DNA of 64,000 bases, taken from Tenebrio molitor (taxonomy: Eukaryota; Arthropoda; Insecta; Coleoptera; Tenebrionidae). Of the stretch, positions 46,708 to 58,271 are shown piece after piece. The stretch's first letter is position 1; every line of letters begins with the position of its first letter. The notes below the pieces were generated by a model. The model searched no databases and was not told where the DNA came from. It saw only the letters and a program-made list of their open reading frames with translations. The translations under genes were made by a program, and so were the position numbers. The stretch covers positions 9,114,001 through 9,178,000 of the forward strand of contig NC_091050.1 in NCBI RefSeq assembly GCF_963966145.1, written 5' to 3'.

Positions 46708-46932
46708 TCAGTTATTGTTATTATTAGGTATTATTTCGAGCCTTTCATTTTGTTTATTTGCTGAACCATTTTCTACCTCCACAAATTTTGATTTTTCGTC
46801 GTTTGTTTTTAAACCCTTCTCTCTTAGCAAGAGAGAAAAGGCAGCAGCCTTTTCTAACTTTTTTAGTGCTTGTGCTAGGTTATATTTTTTTGCTCTTGTA
46901 AGAATTACAATGTCGACGGCATATGCCATCAT
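46708..46932 (-). pseudogene. Decayed non-LTR retrotransposon reverse-transcriptase fragment
   Basis: The 74-codon frame begins MMAYAVDIVILTR and continues with ALKKLEKAAA and GLKTNDEKSKFVEV. This matches the order expected around the catalytic block of non-LTR reverse transcriptases: a Y-A-D-D-type motif, then an amphipathic helix, then GL..N..K.K. Here the motif reads YAVD, so one catalytic aspartate is lost. No flanking RT motifs are seen and the frame ends in an Asn run. It is a short dead fragment. Identification rests on motif recognition only. Confidence 0.55.
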
Positions 46933-48526
46933 CTCTACTAATTATTTTCATAACAATTCATAAAATGTTTTGTTGCTTATTTTACCAATTATTAATTTAG
47001 AAAAATAGTTAATGAAATAGAGAGGATGGTTACTTTTTGTAATGGTCGATCTTCACTACCCTTAGTTTATCGTATGAAACTAATTTCGTTGGTAAATAAA
47101 ACAAGGACTAGTTTCCTGATTTAAATCCAATAGAAAACACGTTGGGGTAGAGTGATGGTTTAAGTAAAAGTCAAATAGGTTTATTTTTTATAAACATGAA
47201 GAAAACGTCAAAACAATAGAAAAACTTTTAATTAAGACTGTGTTGAAGAGTGTAGCTATTGTTAAGATTGCTCTTTTTTTTTAGTTCATTCGAATTAGTT
47301 CGTGAAATTAATGTGTAAATTTGATTGATGTGTTTTCCACACTTTTTTCTTAAAGATACCATTAATTATTATAAACTAGAATTCAAACAAAACATTATAT
47401 TAATTGAGTTAGGGTTTTGGTTTTTTAATTAAATTTGTTGCTTTGATCATGTATTTTCCCTAATGCTATCAACAAACTTTTCCTTCGTTACAATTTTGTT
47501 CCATTTCCAAAATTATTGTTCCACATTAACCACGCTAACATTTATGAGAACAAAGTGTCTTTCGACATTTTCTTAATAAAAAAAAATAAACAGTATCATT
47601 ATGTGGGCAAAATTATACCTAATTTAGGATGATAAAAATCTTGTTATATAACTCTGAAACCTCGTGAGTGATTAACTCTCGCGATTATTGTTAATTATTT
47701 TAAAATTTCCTGGATGTAAAACATTTTTTTCATTTACGAGTTTCTAAGTTAAAAATGATTTGCTGAATTGTTATTGATATGGTTTTTTATTTAAAATAGG
47801 AATTTTTTTTGCTCAACAATTAAAGATTCATATCAGGGCGAAGTGACTCATGTCTCAAAAAGAATAATACACAACGAAAATTATTTAGAAATTTTGAAAA
47901 ATGATTAACCAACTATAGAAATAAAATATTGGGCAAATATTGCCCAATTATTAGAAACATGTGCAGGTACAAAGTATTAGTCCCATAAATTTGAAGACTA
48001 AACTTTTCCCATCGATTTAGAAAATGTCGCAACTTTCGCTGCCACACCCTGTAAAATAATATTGCGTGTGTCTTATGAAAACCATAATCATAATAAACGA
48101 TCGTCCATTATTCCATGAAACAAAATTACCCGATGGGTAAAGCTACAGTTTTATTATTTCTCGACCCACAAAGCAATAAGTTTCTTAGAAAAACCTGTTA
48201 GTAGATATTATTATCTTATAATATTAAAATGTCATTCAAAGTCCTAAAATGTCAATATATGGATGCGCAACAGCCTTAAATCATGGGCGTTGCGAAACAG
48301 TCACAATCCTCAAATTATAAGTTCAATCCGGCCTGGAAAATATATCTCCGGCTATTCATAATGCATAATTATGTTTATTACTGCAATAATAATACATCTT
48401 CCGTAATTTTTAAATAGTCTGTCACGACCGTCCCGAAGGATGTCTCACTCCGACGAATTCCACCTGCAATAAAAAGTAGCCGCGATCCGTTTCGCAATAA
48501 AACAAAAAATTCTGTTAATTTAACAA

Positions 48527-48532
48527 TTTATT
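48527..48532 (-). terminator. Poly(A) signal AATAAA of the 48.6-kb cuticle gene
   Basis: AATAAA on the minus strand about 115 nt beyond the TAA at 48644-48646. Confidence 0.5.
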
Positions 48533-48643
48533 GTCTTGCATAATCCGTAATCGAATCTCAATTCCATTATCGTATAAATCACACGCCATCATAATAAATA
48601 TTGTACAAAAGCAGCAACGGCTCCAATCCTGCCACTCGATCGA

Positions 48644-49601
48644 TTATTGTCTTCTGAAGCCGCCTCTGACGCCTTCCTCGGGCTCGGGATGCGCCGCGTT
48701 CCACTCCAGAGACCTGAGAATGGCCTCCGGGATCGGTGGCGGCACCGGGAGATGAGCTCCCTGGGGCTGGAACCCGTTCTCGTTAGCCACGTACTGGATC
48801 GAAATGGGGGTGCCGTCGGGGGCGGTGTACTGGAAGGAGCCTTGCGCTTCTTGTGCGGGTTCGGCGCTGTTGGCGTTCTTCAACGCGCCTTGTTCTTGAG
48901 CGGCAATACCGTTTTCGGTTTCGTAACTGCAAGAGATATTAATCACGATGCCGACACCGATAAGGCGACTAGACTGTTACCTCCATTGGTAGGACCCGTC
49001 GAAGTTCACATCCTGCGATTGTCTGAGGATGGCGATGGGCTGGCCCGGCTGGACCTGCTTGTAGGCCCCTCTTTGGGCCAGCACGCAGCCGACAATAGTC
49101 GCGAAGATGATCTGGTCAGAGAAGAGCGATTGTTAGTTGGAAGACAGGCTTTTCTAGGCTAGGATGTCGCAACGGAGCCGTAAATTACCAGCTAATTTGC
49201 ACACAAATTCGACAGTTATGGTCCCAACAAATTAATTAACATTTTCACATTACAACTTAATCGCTAATCGGGTTAGTTAATTAATTAATTATTCTGTCGG
49301 ACTGGTCCAGATGTTAACAAACTGGAAATTTCAGTTTTCAAAGATAAAAGAAATTGCACGAAATTGTGAAGGTAAAAAAAATAGGAAGAGTACTTACAAA
49401 ATAAAGAAATACAAAAAATAATCGAAAATAAAAAATTTGGGAAAGTTGCACTAACGGCGAGGAAAAGAAAATTGTAAAATTGAAATTTGGAAAACTGCAC
49501 TGACGGTCGGCACTGAGTATTTTGAAAATCCGTCTTGGCGGGTCGAGGCTCTAGAAGCTACTGAGGCACTAAGTCAACCTGTTACTTACCAAAGAGTTCA
49601 T
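48644..49601 (-). CDS. Cuticular protein, RR-1 type, 141 residues
   Basis: Three exons: 49601-49590 (MNSL), 49111-48981 and 48926-48644, with introns GTAAGT..GACCAG (478 bp) and GTAACA..CTTGCAG (54 bp). The spliced protein begins MNSLIIFATIVGCVLAQ, a signal peptide split across exons 1 and 2. The R&R domain starts at NFDGSYQWSYETENGIAAQE, with GSFQYTAPDGTPISIQYVAN and ENGFQPQGAHLPVPPPIPEA, the RR-1 consensus of soft, flexible cuticle. The tail is EEGVRGGFRRQ. It is similar to the two plus-strand genes at 57.4 and 60.6 kb but keeps the phase-2 intron before YET. It should be secreted by epidermal cells and bind chitin fibres. Confidence 0.92.
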
Positions 49602-49654
49602 GATTAAGCCGTTGGTGGTCACTAAAACACTGTGGATGAGCCAGGTCACAATCT

Positions 49655-49662
49655 AATTTATA
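49655..49662 (-). promoter_or_regulatory. TATA box of the 48.6-kb cuticle gene
   Basis: TATAAATT on the minus strand, 61 nt upstream of the ATG, with an initiator-like CACAGT whose A lies at 49631, 31 nt downstream of the box, the canonical spacing. Confidence 0.75.
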
Positions 49663-49669
49663 CTTGAGA

Positions 49670-52012
49670 TGAACGGCCAAGGGGCAAATTCGCATACCCT
49701 CACCTAAAGATGCTGGAATCATTGTAAACTGTTTTTCGGTAAGTTGAGTGATTTTTTCTTTGATGCACCGTCGCGAAGGTCACTTATCTGGAAATTATGC
49801 AGATACAAGGTGCGGTAAATAGACGGATTTGGTGAAATTTAATATCGTTGAAGTCATTGTTTCAGCTGCGAGGCACCTGCCATTGGCACATGCATATTTT
49901 ACAGACAACATCACTGAAGTTCCTGCTGTTCTGGCAAAAATCACGAAATGTCAAGAATGATCTAATAGAGTTGCTATTCATTAGCGACGTTTTTTGTCTT
50001 TGCGATTTCTGCGCTCATCGCAAAATCGGAGTACACCGCGGCCACACCTGAGCAAAACTTGACCTCTAACCCACGTCCCATCACGAAGAAAATTGTTCGA
50101 AGTGCAGAAATAATCGTTCCATTATTATTTTCAATAATGCACAGTAAATGTAGAATATGAGGCTTGTGCGTCGTGCTGTAAGCTGAGCCGGACGTACCCA
50201 AGACATTTTATCTGCAATTATGCCATCAGTTACAGATTTTATTGCGGTGGTGATAATTAAGAAAAATTCTTCAACGGTAAGTCTTCAGTTGGTAGCCTTT
50301 GCATAACACGCAAGAAAAACTCCATGAATATAATCAACTTTTACTATTTGATATTTCTCTGTAACATTTAGAAAATGTTAAACCGAAAATAAGACTGCGA
50401 GAAAATTTATGGTGTCCATTATTGCCAAGACAATTTAATTTCATAGTAGCTCCGCTAAAGGATTGTCCCTTTTATTGCAAATTGCCAATTAGTTATTAAT
50501 AAGTCTCGAGCGACCCCCTTAAAATTGCATAATGAGGCATAAAATAAACTAGAAAAATGTCCGCCTCACGTAGTAAAAGTCGATGAAATTCATTATCGAT
50601 GATTCCACTTTTCCTCATGAATGACGTCTCAATGCTTCGCCTCGATTAGCATTTATTGAATCGATTTCAGCTTGTCTGAAAGCGTTTCAGCATGTGTTCC
50701 CATAAATGTATAGATTTCAGGAACCGATACGTAATTTATGGCTCACGATAATCTCCTTAACACCTGGCACAGCCCCAACAGATAATAACAATAATTTTGC
50801 ACCATAACGACGCTCGGATCTGCAGTCGTCCGAAATACCACAAATTACACCATTTTAGCGTTTCAGGTGCTGCCATTTAGACATGTTTCAAAAATGTTGT
50901 CTAAGAGTTCATAAGTTAAAGTTTGATTCTTTGCATAAGTGTGATGGATTTCGTCACGACGACATATGCAATAGAACTGTTATTGACATTTTTAACACTA
51001 ATGAAGTACAGAAATGGCGGCTACACTAAATTACACAGTCGTACTTAATTTCTCTTTCTGACAGTGCAAAAAAAAACAATCTAGTGTGACCTATAAGAAA
51101 AATTCTATTTACCAACTCTATTATGGTCACTGACAGTTGCAAATTTATCATAGTTGTTTCACACAAGAATTTTATACAACATTTAAATATCACGTGGATT
51201 TCATGACAGTACATCAGTTTTACTAATCAGAAAGGGTCGTGAAAGCGTTAACATTTCAAACGTGAGGAACTTCTCTGTGTGGTTCTGGAGGTCGATTATT
51301 TCATTATTCAAATTTAAAATCAAATATAAAATTAATCCAGACTGTATTTTTCAAAAATTTAATAAATCATCGAAAGCACCCTTGATAAATTAATTAGTAA
51401 TTAAGCAAGTCAAGCAACGAGCGTTCTAAAAAGCTGTTGTCACGTGACGCAGTGCTTTTGTTTGCGTTAACAGATGGCGTAGCGTTATCAGCTGTCAAAC
51501 GTAATTTATTCGGCAAGTAAACAATTATTGTGTCAACATAAAACCGGTTCTTTTCCAACTTATAAACGAAATCGTTCTTGGTTTTCTTAGTGTGACGCGA
51601 TGGTTATTTTGAAAAAATTAATGAATAAATAAATGAGGTTATGTACTTGAAGGAAATGGCAACTTAAAAAGCGACCTGAGTTTTTAGAAGGGAGAAAAAA
51701 CCATGGCCTGCTTCACCACAAATTTCTCTGAGCGCTGGTTATTTCCTCTTAAATAATAGAAGATAATATAATACAACATAAAATCATCAGAAGATAATTA
51801 GCTTTTATGACGCGTAATAATTCATAATCAATTTAACACGCTAGCAACACCTAATCCTTTGGTAATGATCCACACGTAATGTCTTCCATTTGCTAGGTGC
51901 TACCAATATTACATTGATAAATTATGTAAATATGAAAAAGATAGTAATAATTTATGAAAAATACTTTTGGTTCATTTCTGTTTTCTTCTTCTCCCAGTAC
52001 AGTCAAAATACA
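49670..52012. other. Intergenic region between cuticle gene and receptor gene
   Basis: No supported gene. It contains the MITE copy at 51416-51740. Short ORFs on both strands around 49848-50201 have no domain, promoter or splice context and are not called. Confidence 0.5.
51416..51740. mobile_element. MITE, GAGCGTTC family, copy 2 (325 bp)
   Basis: Left end AACGAGCGTTC and right end GAGCGCTGGTT are imperfect inverted repeats, the right one adjoining TA. Internal landmarks shared with the copies at 42433 and 63428 are GTGACG(C)AGTGCTT, GTTAACAGATGGCGTAGC and GAGGTTATGTACTTGAAGG. The 325-bp length matching the satellite period is coincidence; the sequences are unrelated. Confidence 0.75.
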
Positions 52013-53551
52013 ATGTTTTTGAGACCATTTGACAACATATACGCCTCACTGGACTTGGTGTATCCTTGGGCAAAACTGACTGGATTCGCTCCATTTACCA
52101 GAACAAAAACTGATGACGGAAGGTACAGATACGCGGAAGAGTCAAATTTCAAGTATGTTATAGGCATCGGTAAAAACTACAAATGTCTTAGATTATTGCC
52201 TTATTACAAGAATTTAAGGTGTCATTCTGATCAATTTGTGGGGTGGAGTGGTGATTGCACTTAGCAAACTTGAGAAATCACAAGGTGGATACATAGAAGC
52301 AGTAGTGATAATCATCACTTTGATCAACGCTTGCGTCGGAAATGCCGTCACCACCATCTATGTCGCTTACAAAATCCAAAATATGTTCAAAATTTTAGAT
52401 TTGATTGATCGCATCGACAAAAAGATGATATCTATGGGAATTTCTGTGGGTTATGTCAGTCTCTACAGATACCGACTGTTTACAGTTTCCATGTTCTTAA
52501 TCATTTGGATGTCCAACATAACATATTATGCTTTCTCAGGAAAAAGTTTGTATGATGTTGTAACCGAAATTGTGGCCTACGGTACCAATCTGCACAATCA
52601 ATGCGTATGCGTTATTTATTTCTTGTTCTTCAATAGAGCACTAGCTCAGAGATTGGTCTGGTTACAAGAGAAAATCAAGAAAATGATCAGAAGTGAATTC
52701 AGTGTGACTTACGTTGAGCAATTTATTGACGATGTTTCAGATTTGTGTCAGAAAATACAGAAAACCAGTAATTATAATTCTGATACGTTTTTGCTAAGTG
52801 TGTTAATACTGTACTCGTCGACAAATTTTATTATCTTGGTTGCAATTCTGAAGGTTTATATTATTGATGCGAGCGATGGTGCGGCACAGTATTTTATTCT
52901 TGGGGCGTTTTACAACTTGCTGATGATATCTATCGTTACAAGCCTTGAACTGGTTAAGTACAGAGTAAGTTGGAGACGGATATCTAGGATGTTAATTTAA
53001 ATTTATCCTCAAAGTAGCCGTCGAAGAGTCGCTTGTGAATGCACCACGAATCACAGATCATGTTTAGCTGTTTAAATCCAACCTCACTTTTTGCGTTGTT
53101 TGTGATTTTATTCTGCAGACAGATAAGTGGTGCGTTCACAATCGACTTTTCAACGCCTACTTTGAGGTGAAATTAAAAAAAAAAACACCCGATACAAATA
53201 TAATAATTCTTTTTCAGTACAAAACAACTATTTGGAAACTAGACATACTTGTAACACTGCGCTTGAAATCTGCTTCTGCTATGAGAAAAGTATTTCTTGT
53301 GTTCCTTTTAATTAAAAATTATGTTTGCCTTTTTTAGAGAAATATATTCTTGCTGCAGGGCTTGCATGCAGAGTTAAAATTCTCGCCGTTAGGTTTATTC
53401 GAAATGACATTTCAAAAACTACTGGAGGTAAAAGTTCATGTTCCGAAACGTTTCATTATATTTATTGAAAAAGCGTTTTTAGGGATACGGCTCTCTTGCA
53501 AGTATTGTGATGTTCTTAACTCAAATAAAAAATGTCCAAGAGCCGAATTAA
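52013..53551 (+). CDS. Gustatory receptor-like 7-transmembrane protein, 353 residues
   Basis: Insect chemoreceptor of the Gr type, expected in sensory-neuron membranes as a ligand-gated channel subunit. I read four exons: 52013-52169, 52219-52964, 53338-53427 and 53483-53551 (1,062 nt, 353 residues). Intron 1 (49 bp, GTAAAA..TTTAAG) joins YVIGIG to VILINLWGGVVIALS, restoring the first membrane helix. Intron 2 (373 bp, GTAAGT..TTTTAG) holds a MITE. Intron 3 is 55 bp. The N-terminus (MFLRPFDNIYASLDLVYPWA, then KLTGFAPF) fits the family. Helices follow at VVIIITLINACVGNAV, LFTVSMFLIIWM, LLSVLILYSSTNFIILVAIL and YFILGAFYNLLMISIV. The penultimate exon has the family's F(S/T)xxGLF block as FSPLGLFEM and the last ends in SIVMFLTQIK, in place of the usual TYxxxxxQF motif. 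An ATG at 51890 is in frame but adds an unlikely extension. Ligand unknown; exon model inferred by eye. Confidence 0.75.
52981..53194 (+). mobile_element. MITE of the TCAAAG family inside the receptor intron
   Basis: Arms CCTCAAAGTAGCCGTCGAAG (from about 53016) and, read inward from the right, CCTCAAAGTAGGCGTTGAAA pair over about 38 bp. The outer TATCGGGTGTT end is intact on the right (53185-53194) and degraded on the left (from 52981). The middle shares CTGTTTAAATC and TTTTTGCGTTGTTTGTGATTTT with copies at 38896 and 53657. It lies wholly within intron 2 of the receptor gene. Confidence 0.8.
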
Positions 53552-53656
53552 GTGAAAAGTTGAAAAAACAGAAGATAATGTAGATTAGTATATTTTATTT
53601 CGTAATTCTAAACACATCTTTTTCTTTTAATGTTTCGTTGTTTCAGGTGTTCATTG

Positions 53657-53840
53657 TATCGGGTGTTCATTTATCCTCAAAGTAGACGTTGTGAATGTGC
53701 CACGGATTACAGGTGTTTGAATCTAACCTCACTTTTTATGTGGTTTGTGTTTTTACTTTACAGACTGACGACTGACTGGTGAATTCACAATCGACTCTTC
53801 AACCGCAACTTTGAGAATACGTTCAAATGAACACCCGATA
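53657..53840 (+). mobile_element. MITE of the TCAAAG family, downstream of the receptor gene (184 bp)
   Basis: Termini TATCGGGTGTTCATTTATCC on the left and, read inward from the right, TATCGGGTGTTCATTTGAAC. Inside them are the CTCAAAGT..CG arms. The interior matches the copy at 52981-53194. It starts about 105 bp after the receptor stop codon. Confidence 0.8.
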
Positions 53841-53922
53841 TATTTTTTAACATATTCTGCAACTTGAACGAAGATCATCTAAAATTTCTACTAACATTTA
53901 AATCTATTATTTTTATTAGATA

Positions 53923-54094
53923 CAGTGGGCCGTATCACGACACCCTTATTAAATTTAATCATGACTGTGATTACCTTGGTGACAAATTTATCTCTTTCTG
54001 GCAGGTTATAATTGCATAAATCTATATCGTTTTATGTTTACTTTAATCACGAATTTATCGGCAACTTTAATAACGGTGCCGTGATACGGCCCAT
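53923..54094 (+). mobile_element. MITE, GGGCC-TIR family, copy 2 (172 bp)
   Basis: Left CAGTGGGCCGTATCACGACA and right read inward ATGGGCCGTATCACGGCACC pair over about 29 bp through TTATTAAA. TA flanks both sides (53921-53922, 54095-54096). It aligns with the nested copy at 39131-39294. The CAGT left end again suggests a Tc1/mariner-type relative. Confidence 0.85.
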
Positions 54095-54096
54095 TA

Positions 54097-57000
54097 TGAT
54101 TAAAATGATCAACTAATAAAATTTTATATTTAATCATTTTCTTACACTGTTTTTCTACCGATTTTAGAACTTGTATTGAAGCATTTGAAATTATATTTTT
54201 TCAATAAATTCCCCAGATTTTCTTTAATTTTCTTTTAGTTGATTGTCTGACATAACTTTCCTTTTCATCTTTTCACCAAGTAAAATATAAAATTAATGGC
54301 CTATACTCTAAGAACTACTACTACTCTTCAATTATTGTCCTAAAAAAGTGCTAAATATTTTAATTACCTAATCATTAAATTCATATTTTACAAACGTACG
54401 CTAATTATAGCCATTACAAACCTTTTTATAAGTTTTTTTTGTTCATTTTAGATTGCCTTTTTGTATCTTTCTTAGGATTGCTTTGTAATACAGTTCTTAA
54501 TTTATTCTGTTTTTTTTTTCTTAAGACTTGCTTTACTTTTATGAAACTAAACACAGCGTTTTAAATCTGAAATGTCAATTCGAAGTAAATAAATAAATGG
54601 CCATGAACATAACAACCATTAGTCAGCTATTATAATTCTCTCCAAATTTCTTATATTGAAGTAAAGTGCTAAATGAGCTAATCTTCATTAATGATGTATC
54701 AGGTATCATTCTTTAAAAAAAATCCGTAGACCTTTCAGCAGCTAATTTATTTATATTGCCAGTCAAACCCAACTATACACGATAATTTTTAACTTATTTA
54801 AATCATGTACGTCGTGATTTCAAAAATACCAACAATCTGAAGATTTCCATGAATAATAATGTCTAAATTAAATTCCAATTATTCTAAACTCTTGTGGGTG
54901 GACATTTCCATTAAACCTCACCTTCCCAGTTACACTAAAATATCAAAATTACCAAAGTTGAAAAACATTTTTATTAGCCGGTCCCATGTTATATTACATA
55001 CTTCGATGCGTTCATTAACACATTTCTCGAACACGATTATTGCAGTTTGGCAATAAAAATATTGAAATTCTTCAAATCCACGTAACAACTGTGGTATGCA
55101 CGTATTTCCATCCTTCTTCCTGTGATGCATCTCCCACAGCTCTGTCCTCATTCACTCACAATTAGCATTTTTAATATATTTTGTTGTTCGTTAACCAACA
55201 TCAATAAAAATGAAGCAAGACGATAAACAAATTCAATCGTCATCGAGGAATATTTTTAATTTTGTTGTCCAGGTCAAAGAATCGCCGGCAAAAAACGAAA
55301 GTGGATTGAATGCAACAAAATGTTATTTTTAAACAATTCGCAGTGTCTTCCTCTGCGTTTCCGATTGCGCAACTCATCTTCATACCTATTACAAAATCTT
55401 AAAAATGGTTACACGCCATCGCGTATGAATGTCTGTCTGGTTCTGATTGTATTGAATTTTTATTCTTAGGAGAATTGAACAAAGTTGCATAATCGTTCTT
55501 GAAGAATTGGCACTTTTAGCTTTGTTGTCACCGAGGTACTATAAAAATTAGGTAAACATTTGTGTCGCAGCTTCCATCCTCCCACAGAAGTCGTGTTCCG
55601 TCAGATCTGAAGACATTTAAAAAATTAATTGGAAAAACGTAATCGCCGCCAAATACGCACGTTTTTATTGAACAAGTATTTATTTTTGTTGGATAAAATA
55701 TTGATCAGTGGCATTTGATTCGGTGCCACCATCCACAGGAATCCATTACTGTATTGCTGGTTGCGTCGCGTCGAGATGGGTATTCTTGAAAACCAAAAGT
55801 GAAACAAAATTTATGAAAATTTATTCGCAGCGTTCATCCTTAGCAGTTTTATTGACGCGAAAATGAAACCCGTTCAAATTCCAGCTAATTAGCATCTGAC
55901 ATTTCTTTGTGCTCAAGATCCGTCGAATTTACGATAATTAATGACAGTGATAAAAATTAATTCAATTTCACATCGATAAGGTCATTTGGTTGGTAACCCA
56001 GATCAGGCCTAGAAGAAGAGATTATCGCCTCACAGGAGTTGTCTTCGGCGCGTGATTATGCTAATTGAAATTCGTAATTGTGATCACGCCTAGAGTGTAA
56101 CGTATAATTTGAAATTAACTCGGGCTGGAATAATTCTAATTCTAATTCGGTTTCTTAACAGTGATGTCCTTCATAATAGTTCAATTGTAGCCTAAGAGCT
56201 CCACGTACATCTTCTGGTATTTTAAGTCGTGCTAGAATGTTTTCATACTACAATAAATATCACGATCGACGTTATTTCAAAGAAGAATATTTTTGCCAGT
56301 GACGATAAATCAAGCCGAACTTTAGGCGTAAACAGGGAAGTCTGAAGACCACTGGCGAGGTCTCAAATTGTGGACTAAATGTCACAACTGCCACAACACT
56401 GCTTTTGGCGTGCCACTCGCATAAAAAATTACACTTAATTAAGCAATTTGCATCATTTAAATTAATTAGATGCCGCTCGGATAAATTAGTACGTGGAAAT
56501 ATTACATTACCGCTATCATTCTTTAAATGTTTAATTATGATAAGATCCGTGTAACATCAATATCGAGGCGACCAGCGGTTCCCAACCGGTCCCACCTCGG
56601 ATTCACTTTTACTGATTGAAGACAAGTCGATTAGTGCGAATTTCACAATTCCTAATTTTTGAGTCGAGATAAACTTGTGATGCAAGTGCTTTTATGCATC
56701 GTCACCGTGTAGGACTCTATCTTTTCCTGCCATTGTGCAATTGTATATTTATAAAATCAGTCCTAACATTTTTGCGGTTTCTGTACCACACAGAATGTAA
56801 AGAAGACTGAACCGACAACATTCTAACCCACTAAATGTCAGGATCTAGCATTTGTAGTTTGCAGTTGTTAAAGGTTCCCTCCGATTATTCATTTTACCAC
56901 CATATACGTAATTTTTTTTTTTAACAGGTTTATTATGCAAATATGGACGACACCGGCTCTGTTTACGCCAATTTAGCTGCATTTTACGCCATTATGCAAA

Positions 57001-57290
57001 TCGATGTGTTCCGACGCAACACAATTAGTAATGCATGCCGTGCACCGGACCCACTGGGACTTTGATATGACCTGCATCTGTTTATCCTTGCTAATAATTT
57101 ATTATAATCTTTACCTTTACGGTGGAGATGGGCGAGATAATGACATTTCATGGCGAAAAAATCTCGAGCTTCTGGAAAAAAAATCGCTGACCGCACGTCT
57201 CGTACTATTCCCGGTGCTATAAAAATTGTCTGCAAGAAGCATGCATTGCAGGGGATATTGCTCAAGCATCTTCGCCCATCTACAATTGCA
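54097..57290. other. Intergenic region without recognisable features
   Basis: AT-rich sequence of about 3.2 kb. I see no ORF with a domain, no inverted-repeat element and no RNA gene that I can support. Conserved-looking patches in the right part could hold regulatory sequence for the following cuticle gene, but nothing specific can be shown. Confidence 0.45.
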
Positions 57291-57294
57291 AAGG

Positions 57295-57302
57295 TATAAA
57301 TA
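57295..57302 (+). promoter_or_regulatory. TATA box of the 57.4-kb cuticle gene
   Basis: TATAAATA, 64 nt upstream of the ATG at 57359. Initiator-like TCAGT (A at 57320) and TCATAC (A at 57326, 31 nt downstream) follow; the second has canonical spacing. Confidence 0.75.
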
Positions 57303-57358
57303 TCAGGGAAGAGAATGTCAGTGTCATACTGCAACTGCATCGTCTTCAGCGGCGCACC

Positions 57359-57818
57359 ATGAGGATAGCAGTAAGTACCAGTCTGGCTTAGTACTCGATT
57401 GTTCTAATACCCGTTGCAGGTCGTTGCTCTGTGTTTGGTGTCGGCGGCGGCGGCGGCTCAGCTCACCGGAAACGAACAGATCCCGATCATCAGGCAAGAC
57501 CAAGAGGTGAATTTCGACGGTTCTTATCGCTCGGCGTATGAGACGGGTAATGGGATCGCGGCTGAAGAACGAGGAGTGTTGAAAAACGCAGGCAATCCTG
57601 ATGCCGAGGCCGAAGAAGTTCAAGGATCTTTCCAGTACACCGCGCCTGATGGGTCTCCGATCTCGCTGCAGTATGTAGCTAACGAGGGTGGGTTTCAGCC
57701 GCAAGGGGCCCACCTTCCAGTCGCACCCACTCCACCACCGATACCGCCAGCGATACAGAGGGCGCTGGAGTGGATCGCTGCTCACCCGGAGCCGCAAGAG
57801 GGAGTCAAAAGGTTTTGA
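57359..57818 (+). CDS. Cuticular protein, RR-1 type, 136 residues
   Basis: Exon 1 57359-57370 encodes MRIA. A 49-bp intron (GTAAGT..GTTGCAG) leads to exon 2 57420-57818. The spliced N-terminus MRIAVVALCLVSAAAAAQ is a signal peptide. The R&R domain begins at NFDGSYRSAYETGNGIAAEE, continues with GSFQYTAPDGSPISLQYVAN and EGGFQPQGAHLPVAPTPPPI, and ends EWIAAHPEPQEGVKRF. This is an RR-1 chitin-binding protein of flexible cuticle. Unlike the minus-strand paralogue at 48.6 kb it has no intron before YET, a trait shared with the gene at 60.6 kb. One position in the usually invariant ENGF block reads EGGF. The coding region is clearly GC-richer than its flanks. Confidence 0.93.
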
Positions 57819-58085
57819 TTTCTTCGGAAGGGTCGGAACACTGCCAAATACTCTCTAAATTGTTACTGTTAGTTGCCTGAGATTAGACAAGTATGTAAGA
57901 CTTGTGCCATAAATATACGCGCTCAAAGGAAAACTGATTTTCTCTGGTTACAATCACAACTGTTGTGCAATTTGGGGTCAAGGCAAGAAATATTCTTGCC
58001 GCAAACATATTTAATTTAACATAAAAATTGACAAGTTTGATTGCAATTTTTTTGTTCTGTAAAATAAAAAAAAAAAACATATAGG

Positions 58086-58271
58086 TATAGTCGGAACGTT
58101 TTAGATGTGGATTGGGGACTTGTCGTTAAGTTGGCGTTACCAGGAAAAGTAACTAGGCGCGCTTATAAGGTACTTGGAATTTATGACAGATTTCTCACTA
58201 AATTACAGTTCAATCATAAATTTTAAGCAACCTTGAGTTTGACAATCCACATCTCAAACGTTTTTACTATA
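58086..58271 (+). mobile_element. MITE, TATAGTCGGAACG family, copy 2 (186 bp)
   Basis: Left TATAGTCGGAACGTTTTAGA and right read inward TATAGTAAAAACGTTTGAGA pair over about 29 bp through TGTGGATTG. It aligns end to end with 46321-46506 at the same length. TATA lies at both outer ends, consistent with a TA target site. Confidence 0.88.

Larger units (their letters stand above)
43530..48520. other. Five-kilobase gene-poor, AT-rich spacer
   Basis: No gene is supported. The stretch contains the MITE at 46321-46506 and a decayed reverse-transcriptase fragment at 46708-46932. The rest is low-complexity AT-rich sequence without visible repeats longer than simple runs. Confidence 0.5.

Noticed and set aside
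48647..49162. Plus-strand 171-codon ORF at the 48.6-kb cuticle gene
   Set aside because: Antisense shadow that also reads across an intron; the minus-strand CPR gene explains the region.
51890..52012. Upstream in-frame ATG of the receptor gene
   Set aside because: Adds a low-complexity extension not expected for the family; a pyrimidine-rich CCCAG near 51996 suggests this may instead be untranslated or intronic.
57324..57797. Minus-strand 157-codon ORF at the 57.4-kb cuticle gene
   Set aside because: Antisense shadow of the GC-rich coding exon.
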